A DNA stretch of 5,581 nt. Source: Bacteroidales bacterium. GTDB taxonomy: Bacteria > Bacteroidota > Bacteroidia > Bacteroidales > Tenuifilaceae. The stretch is from NCBI GenBank assembly GCA_008933525.1, contig WBUV01000237.1:1-5581 (forward strand), given 5' to 3'. The translations under genes and the position numbers were made by a program. Shown one piece after another: positions 1 to 5,498 of the stretch. The notes beneath the pieces were generated by a model. The model ran no database searches and was not told the origin of the DNA. It was given only the letters and a program-made list of their open reading frames with translations. The number at the start of each line of letters is the position of its first letter. Positions within the stretch are counted from its first letter, which is position 1.

Positions 1-13
1 ATAAAACCCCGTC

Positions 14-33
14 TTTAATTGCTAGTAATTAAA
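14..33 (-). terminator. AT-only hairpin after the lipoprotein gene (possible weak terminator)
   Basis: TTTAATT at 14-20 pairs perfectly with AATTAAA at 27-33 around a six-base loop, starting two bases after the minus-strand lipoprotein stop. The stem has no G-C pairs, so it would be weak. On the minus strand it is followed by GACGGGGTTTTAT at the window edge. On the plus strand, CCCCGTC (7-13) followed by TTT could be the right half of a stronger terminator belonging to a convergent gene outside the window, but its left arm is not visible. Confidence 0.3.
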
Positions 34-34
34 A

Positions 35-562
35 CTATTTTTTGCTTTTGCTATTATCAAGAAAACTTAGGGTTCCTTCATAATTTCCTTTAATTACATT
101 GCCTTGATCGTCGGTACAATCGATATCGATTGTAAAAGTTGTACCAGATTTTTTGATATTTACTGTACCTTCATGAACATAGAAGGAAGTTCCAGACCAA
201 CTACCAAAGTTGAAATTGATGTAGAATTTTGCAATATCAAAAGTATAGTTTGCTTCGGTTTGAGTGAATGTATACTCGCCAGCTGCCAATGAAGTATTGT
301 TATTGGTAAACATTTCGAAATAAATCATGTTACCAGTTCCTGTGTCGGAAACGGGATTAACTTCCGAAGAGTAAAGCTCCAGGTCGATATTGTAAACACC
401 AGTAGTTACAGAACCATAGGTTATCATTCTACCTTTTTCAATTGGATATTCTTCTCCTTTATAGGAAAATGCGTTTGATAAAGTTTCGTCATCGGTACAA
501 CTAGAGAAAAACATACCGAAAGATAAAAGCACAAATGCTAGTTTGAATAAATTTTTATTCAT
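35..562 (-). CDS. Small Bacteroidota lipoprotein, probably surface-exposed, function unknown
   Basis: This is a 175-residue protein. Residues 1-21 are a lipoprotein signal peptide: MNK, a hydrophobic stretch to about residue 19, and Ser-Ser just before the lipid-accepting Cys22. The mature end reads Cys-Thr-Asp-Asp-Glu, which fits the acidic lipoprotein export signal known to send Bacteroidota lipoproteins to the outer face of the outer membrane. The rest is rich in Thr, Ser, Tyr, Phe and Gly with alternating polar and hydrophobic residues, as in an all-beta fold. Near the end is a strand pattern (GTVNIKKSG, then TFTIDIDCTDDQGNVIKG) that I associate with many uncharacterised Bacteroidota lipoproteins. 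The start is well placed just ahead of the signal peptide, after an A-rich leader with no Shine-Dalgarno sequence. It is divergent from the glycosidase operon, so co-regulation is possible but unproven. I do not recognise a function. It could be a binding or adhesion-type surface protein. Confidence 0.85.
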   Translation of the reverse strand: MNKNLFKLAFVLLSFGMFFSSCTDDETLSNAFSYKGEEYPIEKGRMITYGSVTTGVYNIDLELYSSEVNPVSDTGTGNMIYFEMFTNNNTSLAAGEYTFTQTEANYTFDIAKFYINFNFGSWSGTSFYVHEGTVNIKKSGTTFTIDIDCTDDQGNVIKGNYEGTLSFLDNSKSKK

Positions 563-578
563 GTTGATTTAGTTTTTG

Positions 579-698
579 TTAGTTCCTACTCGTAAGCTTT
601 TCGGCATCCGCTCCATACTCTCTTGGGGATTTTCTGGAATCTCCTCCTATTTGGTTTTTAAAAATAATAATAAAAAACACACCAGAAAACGTTTGCAT
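579..698 (-). CDS. Possible 39-residue small protein or leader ORF upstream of the lipoprotein
   Basis: An ATG at 698-696 opens 39 codons that end in TAA at 581-579, 16 bases before the lipoprotein start. The first third is hydrophobic (MQTFSGVFFIIIFKNQ) and could be a short membrane segment. The rest is charged and polar and contains SRKSPREYGADAEK. The DNA of this second half (roughly 582-648) is much richer in G and C than the very AT-rich flanks, which is what makes the ORF noticeable. There is no Shine-Dalgarno sequence, but the bases before the ATG are A-rich, which is acceptable in Bacteroidota. It could be a real small gene co-transcribed with the lipoprotein, a leader peptide, a decayed fragment of a longer gene, or part of a structured 5' untranslated RNA. 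The second half also has an open reading in another minus-strand frame (15 codons from an ATG at 616), so chance cannot be excluded. Confidence 0.3.
   Translation of the reverse strand: MQTFSGVFFIIIFKNQIGGDSRKSPREYGADAEKLTSRN
625..644 (+). other. Small hairpin in the GC-richer island
   Basis: GGGGATT at 625-631 can pair with AATCTCC at 638-644 with one G-T pair and a six-base loop. On the minus strand the G-T pair becomes an A-C mismatch, so an RNA hairpin would be better formed from the plus strand. Next to it, CCTCCT at 643-648 reads AGGAGG on the minus strand, a full Shine-Dalgarno core, but it lies about 26 bases from the next minus-strand ATG (616) and is badly placed to act as one. Function unknown. 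Confidence 0.2.
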
Positions 699-770
699 AA
701 TAGTTTTTTCAATTTTTCGAATAAAGAACTATGCGAGTTAAAATCTGTTAAAAAGAACAAGTTCCGCTAC

Positions 771-786
771 TACATATATTGTGCCA
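771..786 (-). promoter_or_regulatory. Candidate sigma-54-type promoter reading towards the lipoprotein
   Basis: Read on the minus strand, 786-771 is TGGCACAATATATGTA. The -24 half (TGGCAC) matches the sigma-54 consensus exactly and the -12 half keeps the expected spacing, with TG in place but T where the usual C of TTGC stands. A start would fall near 760, upstream of both the 39-codon ORF and the lipoprotein. I saw no good Bacteroidota housekeeping promoter (TTTG and TAnnTTTG) for this strand. A 16-base partial match in AT-rich DNA can arise by chance. Confidence 0.2.
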
Positions 787-808
787 ATTATTTGTTAAAC
801 AATCTAAA

Positions 809-829
809 TGATTAATATCATAATTATCA
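809..829. promoter_or_regulatory. Imperfect palindrome, possible operator upstream of the glycosidase operon
   Basis: TGATTAATA (809-817) and TAATTATCA (821-829) form an inverted repeat around a three-base centre, matching at seven of nine positions. It lies about 57 bases ahead of the glycosidase start, a usual distance for a regulator-binding site. The surrounding DNA is very AT-rich, where such palindromes are common by chance. Confidence 0.2.
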
Positions 830-844
830 AAGAGTTATTTTATT

Positions 845-867
845 TACCTTTCAACACTTTTTGTTGA
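845..867 (+). promoter_or_regulatory. Weak -7 element and adjoining inverted repeat before the glycosidase
   Basis: TACCTTTC at 845-852 matches seven of eight positions of the Bacteroidota -7 box TAnnTTTG. A TTTG box at the expected -33 spacing is not visible, so this is only a candidate. It would give a leader of roughly 25-30 bases. Overlapping it, TCAACA (851-856) and TGTTGA (862-867) form a perfect six-base inverted repeat with a CTTTT loop, which would lie over the transcription start or fold in the leader just before the ATG at 886. Confidence 0.25.
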
Positions 868-885
868 TGTCAAAAATTACTCTAT

Positions 886-3660
886 ATGAAGAAATCTATC
901 ATCACATTGTTTTTGCTGATATTTGCTTGTAATTACTTGCTTTCGCAGCAGGTTTATCAACTGAATAATCAGAAACTAACTGTTCAGGTTGTTGTAAAGG
1001 AAAAGTCCTTGGTTTCCGATACAATTTCAATTCAACCCAATAACGATGGCTTTAAACCCGAAATTTTGATTACCGATGCCGATTTTGGAATCGATTTGGT
1101 TTGGACAGGCTGGCGAGCTCCCAATATGCCCAACAACTCCCAGGGCAGAGTAATGCTTACCAAAAAGGATTTTGATGTGGTTAACGTAACGCAATCTGCA
1201 TCAAAAATCGAAATACATTTAAAGGGAAACAACAGTACTGTTTCTGCACGATTAATTTACACGCTATCCGACGGTGATTACTTTATAAAAAAATCTATTG
1301 CTGTCAACGATACCATTTTTGGGTATCATTTCCTTCACGCATTGCATCCGGTAAAATCAAATATTAAACTACAAGCAACCCAAAATGCTAGCAAAAAAGT
1401 TGAAATTCGGGTTGAGGGTAGCGATGAGTTCTCTCAGGTTGAAGAAACTTCCGAAACTAACTCGTTGGTTTACATTGTTAAAAAGGGCGATTACGGTCAA
1501 GTTGCGGCCATACGAACCAGCAACGCTTCAGCGTTTTTCGGAATGGAGAACCCGGCAACCGAAAACCATATTAAACCCGCAGGAAATCATTTTGTGCTGG
1601 ATTGTAGTCGACCCTATGGAGTAAATATCGATTCCATTGGAGTTCAGTCCGAGGCCGTTGTGCTGGCATTGAACCCCGAGCCATACGTTCGGAAATGGTA
1701 CTGGAACTATGTTGATAGAGTTCGAGTTGCACCCGATAGTCCTTATACGCTTAACAACAGTTGGTACGATTTACGCTCCGTTGAGTATCCACGCGTGCCC
1801 GAGCAGCATTGGATGAACGAACAGAATGTGGATAGGCTTGTGGATAAGGTTCACCAAAATATGACAGTTGATAACGGCATTAAGGTTGATGCATTTGTGC
1901 TCGACGATGGCTGGGATGTTTACAAGAGCGATTGGGTTTTGCGCGAAAAGCAGTTCCCCAACGGGCTTAGTCCAATTTCTAAGAAACTTGCTGTAAATAA
2001 AACCAATTTGGGTATTTGGTTTGGCCCAATTGGAGGCTACTCGTTCCGTATGCAGCGTATAAACTGGATGCTACAGAATGGCTACGAGGGTATTGGTAAG
2101 GAGTACGAGTACTGCGCTGCATACCTTTGCGTTGGTGGAAATAAGTACAACTCGATGTTCAGAAATCGGGTTTCGGATATGATAAAGAACCACGGTGTAC
2201 GATACTTCAAGTGGGATGGAATGATTTTTAGCTGTAACGATCCATCGCACGGACACAGAACAGGACTTTACTCAACCATTTCGGTTTTGGATGAGTTTAA
2301 AAAGATATGCGATGAGGCACGTAGCGCATCGCCCGACGTTTACCTGAATATTACCACTGGCACTTGGCTAAGTCCTTGGTGGTTGGGCTTTGCCAACCAA
2401 ATTTGGATGGATGGCGCCGATTACGCCTTTGCCAACGTTCCTTCGCTGTCGAAGCGCGATAACGCAATTACCTATCGCGACTTTGTGCTTTACGACGATT
2501 TAATTAAGAAAGACCTTTGGTTCCCAACATCGAACCTAATGACCCACGGGCTTATTAAAGGAAAACTCGACCACGTTGGAACAACCAACGAGCCAATTGA
2601 TAAGTTAACCGATGATGCTATGCTATACGTGGCACGCGGAGTATCGATGTACGAGTTGTATATTTCGCCCGATATTCTTACAAAGGATGAGTGGCGCGTT
2701 ATATCACAATCTTTAAAGTGGGCAAGGGATAGGCATAGCGTTTTGCGACGCACCGAGATGATTGGCGGAAACCCAACACTTGCCGAACCTTACGGTTATG
2801 CACATTTTGTAGATACAAAGGGAATTATTGCGCTCCGCAATCCAACTGTTGAGGAGCAAACCATCAACGTTGAGTTTTTGCCCGAGTATGGTTTAAATAG
2901 ATTTGCATCATCGCTTGTGGTTGAGCAGGTTTATCCGTACCGATATATTTTACCCAATACCTATTCTGCAGGCTCAACAATTCCTGTTAAGTTGAACGGA
3001 TTCGAAACGGCCATTTTTGAGATTTACCCGCTCGACTCCGCAAAACGTCCACTTGTTGCTGGTATTATTTTCGACGAGGTTTCCTCTGGTGCCGATTATA
3101 AAATATCGGTTCTTGGTGCAAAGGATAAAGTGAAAATTCTTAACCCAGAGGTAATCAGCAATAGCGGGTGGAAATTACCGGAGGTAAAATCTATAGTTAG
3201 CAGTAATTTGCAGATGAACAGTTACAAGCAAATTAAAACTAAGAAGGGAACAGATATATCGTTCACCTTATCAGTTCCAACCACAACCGTTGCCCTGCAA
3301 TTGGGTTTATTGCTCAAAAACCCTGATGGTGTAAATGTTGCTCTACCCAAAATTAAGGTAATGGTTAATGGAAAGGCCGTTGAGGTTGAGGTGCAGGAGC
3401 AGAAGGAGCGTTGGGGTTGGAGAATCGCTAACCTAAGTTCTGGCGAGAATAGTATCAGCGTAATTTTCCCCGACGAAAAAGTTGTAAAACCGTGGATTGG
3501 CAGTGTTGATATTTGGGCTTTTGGATTTGAGAAACAGAACGCTCAGACTATATCAATTCCAACAATGCTTGAACAAGTTGAAACCCCAATGCCACCAAAA
3601 CCTTGGGAAACTGGAACAATAAAACAATCGCAACTTTTGAGGAAAATTGAGGTAAAGTAA
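886..3660 (+). CDS. Exported clan GH-D (GH36-like) alpha-glycosidase, substrate unproven
   Basis: This 924-residue protein is predicted to hydrolyse an alpha-linked, probably galacto-type sugar in the periplasm or at the cell surface. Residues 1-20 form a signal peptide, most likely cut near Ser20-Gln21; Cys15 in LIFAC is a poor alternative lipobox. Residues about 21-285 look like the beta-rich N-terminal domain of GH36 enzymes. The barrel follows (about 286-620): NNSW at 290-293, LDDGW at 339-343, then W350, FPNGL 357-361 and LGIWFGP 375-381. The likely nucleophile is Asp444 in YFKWDG, and the likely acid/base is Asp509 in IWMDGAD (Asp512 less likely), 65 residues later, close to the GH36 spacing. 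FPTSNLMTH at 546-554 follows. A beta domain to about 716, an extra beta-rich region (about 720-893) and a Pro-rich tail complete it. It differs from classic GH36 after the nucleophile (SCNDPSHGH at 449-457), so the exact family is uncertain. The adjacent HexNAc kinase suggests alpha-GalNAc as the product. Alpha-galactosidase is the main alternative. Confidence 0.8.
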   Translation: MKKSIITLFLLIFACNYLLSQQVYQLNNQKLTVQVVVKEKSLVSDTISIQPNNDGFKPEILITDADFGIDLVWTGWRAPNMPNNSQGRVMLTKKDFDVVNVTQSASKIEIHLKGNNSTVSARLIYTLSDGDYFIKKSIAVNDTIFGYHFLHALHPVKSNIKLQATQNASKKVEIRVEGSDEFSQVEETSETNSLVYIVKKGDYGQVAAIRTSNASAFFGMENPATENHIKPAGNHFVLDCSRPYGVNIDSIGVQSEAVVLALNPEPYVRKWYWNYVDRVRVAPDSPYTLNNSWYDLRSVEYPRVPEQHWMNEQNVDRLVDKVHQNMTVDNGIKVDAFVLDDGWDVYKSDWVLREKQFPNGLSPISKKLAVNKTNLGIWFGPIGGYSFRMQRINWMLQNGYEGIGKEYEYCAAYLCVGGNKYNSMFRNRVSDMIKNHGVRYFKWDGMIFSCNDPSHGHRTGLYSTISVLDEFKKICDEARSASPDVYLNITTGTWLSPWWLGFANQIWMDGADYAFANVPSLSKRDNAITYRDFVLYDDLIKKDLWFPTSNLMTHGLIKGKLDHVGTTNEPIDKLTDDAMLYVARGVSMYELYISPDILTKDEWRVISQSLKWARDRHSVLRRTEMIGGNPTLAEPYGYAHFVDTKGIIALRNPTVEEQTINVEFLPEYGLNRFASSLVVEQVYPYRYILPNTYSAGSTIPVKLNGFETAIFEIYPLDSAKRPLVAGIIFDEVSSGADYKISVLGAKDKVKILNPEVISNSGWKLPEVKSIVSSNLQMNSYKQIKTKKGTDISFTLSVPTTTVALQLGLLLKNPDGVNVALPKIKVMVNGKAVEVEVQEQKERWGWRIANLSSGENSISVIFPDEKVVKPWIGSVDIWAFGFEKQNAQTISIPTMLEQVETPMPPKPWETGTIKQSQLLRKIEVK

Positions 3661-4734
3661 ATGCAAGATTTAAACCAAATAATCAATCAATTTATCGATG
3701 CCAAGGTTCGGCTAATTGAACCGTTTGGATCGGGTCATATAAACGATACCTACAGGGTTTTTATTAATGGCGAAAATACACCATCGTATGTTTTGCAACG
3801 AATCAACACATCAATTTTTAAGGATGTTGAGGCGCTTTGTGCCAATATCCGGAAGGTTACAGGCCATATAGAGCAAAACCTAAACGGCGACAAATCCTAT
3901 AAATTGATGAAGCCGGTGGCTTCAAAATCTGGAAACGATTGGTTTGCATCGGCCGATGGCCAAACTTGGCGGGTGTTTAACTACATCCAGGATTCAACCT
4001 CAATCGATTTGGTCTGCTTTCCAAACCAAGCCAAGGAAGCGGGAAAGGCTTATGGTTGGTTCCTTGGAAAGTTGAACGATTTTCCGCATCACGAACTTGT
4101 ACCAATTATTCCAGACTTTCATAATCTGAACTTTAGGCTATCGCAGCTGAAGCACGAGATTAACTTCAACCCTGCAAACAGGCTAAAGGATTGTTCAGCC
4201 GACGTTGATTTTTACCTTACACGCTCGCAGGATTTGTTAGAATTTTACGGCAAAATTGGTTCAAGCGAAATTCCTGTTCGAGTAACCCATAACGATACCA
4301 AGGTCAACAATGTACTTTTCTCGCCGGAGTGGAAGGCCATTAGCGTAATTGATTTGGACACTGTTATGCCCGGAGTAGTTCATTTCGACTTTGGCGATTC
4401 AATCCGAACAATTGCTGCAACTGCTGCGGAGGATGAGTTGGATTTATCGAAGGTTGGTATAAACCTTGAACTTTTCAAATCGTTCAGTGAGGGGTTTTTG
4501 TCGCAAATGAAACCATTCCTTACTTTGGAGGAGAAGGGTGCACTATACCTTGCTCCAAAACTTATGACCTACATTATGGGTATCCGCTTTTTGGCCGATT
4601 ATCTTCGTGGCGATACCTACTACAAGGTAAAACACCCGCTACACAACATTCAGCGTGCCCGCAACCAAATGGCGCTGATAGTAGACCTAGAGCGTAAAAC
4701 CGACAAAATAAAACAGATTTTAGACAAATTATAG
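3661..4734 (+). CDS. nahK: N-acetylhexosamine 1-kinase (NahK)-like sugar kinase
   Basis: This is a 357-residue cytosolic kinase of the aminoglycoside-phosphotransferase fold, about the length of Bifidobacterium NahK (about 359). NahK uses ATP to phosphorylate GlcNAc or GalNAc at the anomeric carbon, giving the 1-phosphate for nucleotide-sugar or glycolytic use. From memory of that protein, the matches run along the whole chain: IEPFGSGHINDTY at 19-31, YVLQRINTSIF at 43-53, WRVFNYI at 103-109, the catalytic loop RVTHNDTKVNNVL at 207-219 with Asp212 as the likely base, the metal-binding IDLDTVMPG at 230-238, FDFGDSIR at 242-249, and RFLADYLRGDTYY near the end. No key residue appears lost. The ATG follows the glycosidase stop with no gap, and GAGG at 3649-3652 lies eight bases before it, so the two are surely co-transcribed and probably translationally coupled. 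No GH112 phosphorylase, its usual bifidobacterial partner, is present. Other sugars cannot be excluded. Confidence 0.85.
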   Translation: MQDLNQIINQFIDAKVRLIEPFGSGHINDTYRVFINGENTPSYVLQRINTSIFKDVEALCANIRKVTGHIEQNLNGDKSYKLMKPVASKSGNDWFASADGQTWRVFNYIQDSTSIDLVCFPNQAKEAGKAYGWFLGKLNDFPHHELVPIIPDFHNLNFRLSQLKHEINFNPANRLKDCSADVDFYLTRSQDLLEFYGKIGSSEIPVRVTHNDTKVNNVLFSPEWKAISVIDLDTVMPGVVHFDFGDSIRTIAATAAEDELDLSKVGINLELFKSFSEGFLSQMKPFLTLEEKGALYLAPKLMTYIMGIRFLADYLRGDTYYKVKHPLHNIQRARNQMALIVDLERKTDKIKQILDKL

Positions 4735-4735
4735 T

Positions 4736-5320
4736 ATGATACTTGAAAGCGAAAACAATACCGACGAGTCGGCTGTAGTTAAGGAGGAAATTTTTTCGGT
4801 GGTAAATGCCAATATTGTTGCTTTTGCGCTGCTGTTTCCCATAGCAATTGTGTGTATTGTTCCGTACATTCTTATATGGGGTGGTCATTCGTTTATAGAT
4901 GGATTTAACTTTTTAAAGACCCATATGCCTCTACTTTTTTTAATTTTCATACTAGGAATTATTCTGCACGAGGGTTTGCACGGATTAACTTGGGCTTTGT
5001 TTGCAAAAAATGGATTTAAGTCGATTAGGTTCGGCATAAAATGGACACTATTAACACCCTATTGCCATTGCAACGAGCCGTTGCTACGCAACCATTACTT
5101 AATTGGCGGAATAATGCCGGGCTTGGTTTTGGGATTGTTTCCGGTAATAGTTGCCCTGATATTTGGGATAGGTTGGTTGTTATTACTTGGTATCTTTTTT
5201 ATTGGCGCAGCCGGAGGCGATTTAATGGTTCTCTTTAAGTTGATTAAGGTTGATAAAAAGCATTTAATACAGGATCATCCAAAAGAGATTGGATTTTTGG
5301 TTCTCCGGGATGGCATTTAG
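4736..5320 (+). CDS. DUF3267-like membrane protein with HExxH zinc-protease motif
   Basis: This 194-residue integral membrane protein has about four hydrophobic segments: roughly 27-48, 64-79, 121-144 and 147-166. The second ends in HEGLH (78-82), the HExxH motif whose two His bind zinc and whose Glu79 is catalytic in zincins. Asp162 in the GGDLM at the end of the last segment could be a third ligand, as in membrane-embedded proteases and DUF3267 proteins. A Cys-His-Cys group (110-112) follows LLTPY between segments two and three. The C-terminal DHPKEIGF is also typical of DUF3267 as I remember it. Activity and substrate are unknown for most of this family. The ATG lies one base after the kinase stop, so it is the third gene of the operon, but no known link joins it to sugar use. 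It lacks a clear Shine-Dalgarno sequence, as expected if translation is coupled. The Glu/Asp-rich N-terminus (residues 1-19) is probably cytoplasmic. Confidence 0.75.
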   Translation: MILESENNTDESAVVKEEIFSVVNANIVAFALLFPIAIVCIVPYILIWGGHSFIDGFNFLKTHMPLLFLIFILGIILHEGLHGLTWALFAKNGFKSIRFGIKWTLLTPYCHCNEPLLRNHYLIGGIMPGLVLGLFPVIVALIFGIGWLLLLGIFFIGAAGGDLMVLFKLIKVDKKHLIQDHPKEIGFLVLRDGI

Positions 5321-5334
5321 CAAAGAATCGGATT

Positions 5335-5466
5335 AACCACAAAGGCGCTCGAAGGCATCACAAAGTAACACAAAGCAAATTTTTAGATTAACACCCTAAA
5401 GTATTTAATTACTATTGATTTCTTCTTTGTGTGCCTTAGTGCTTTACTTAGAGTTTCTTAGTGGTT
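5335..5466. repeat. Long imperfect inverted repeat made of CACAAAG-like units
   Basis: The left arm (5335-5375) and right arm (5425-5466) match at about 30 of 41 positions when one is reverse-complemented, around a loop of about 49 bases. Each arm is itself four related units. Left: CACAAAG, CTCGAAG, CACAAAG, CACAAAG starting at 5338, 5348, 5359 and 5369. Right: CTTTGTG, CTTAGTG, CTTAGAG, CTTAGTG starting at 5425, 5435, 5447 and 5457. The unit spacing is 10-12 bp, about one helical turn. It begins 14 bases after the operon's last stop and ends 32 bases before the next gene, so it may end transcription or fold in the mRNA tail. Similar CACAAAG-type intergenic repeats are, as I recall, dispersed in several bacterial genomes including Bacteroidota. 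No transposase is associated. Confidence 0.75.
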
Positions 5467-5498
5467 CTTTCTTAATTCCTATAAAATAATATAAACCT

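Noticed and set aside
625..644. Rho-independent terminator on the plus strand
   Set aside because: The stem is only seven pairs with one G-T, no T-run follows directly, and no plus-strand gene lies upstream. I list it only as a hairpin.
582..650. A tRNA or known riboswitch in the GC-richer island
   Set aside because: I found no GTTCRA-type T-loop, no cloverleaf pairing and no riboswitch core that I recognise.
576..815. A 79-codon plus-strand frame in the gap before the glycosidase
   Set aside because: Its composition follows the AT-rich spacer (runs of Asn and Lys), it has no signal peptide or recognisable motif, and its first part is the antisense of the more gene-like 39-codon minus-strand frame.
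1032..1232. Minus-strand frame inside the glycosidase gene
   Set aside because: It is wholly antisense to a well-supported coding region and has no start signal or recognisable protein. The same holds for the frames at 2071-2256 and 2490-2753.
1385..1624. Plus-strand +1/+2 frame inside the glycosidase gene
   Set aside because: It overlaps the real frame completely, and the glycosidase reads through without interruption, so this is not a frameshift or a second gene.
4574..4888. Minus-strand 104-codon frame across the kinase/membrane-protein junction
   Set aside because: It is antisense to the end of the kinase and the start of the membrane protein, both of which have clear family motifs.
5041..5238. 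Plus-strand 65-codon frame inside the membrane protein gene
   Set aside because: It is an out-of-frame shadow. The true frame carries the hydrophobic segments and the possible third zinc ligand.
5335..5466. CRISPR array
   Set aside because: The units are only about seven bases, spaced 10-12 bp apart, and sit in opposite orientation in the two arms. There are no 25-40 base repeats or spacers.
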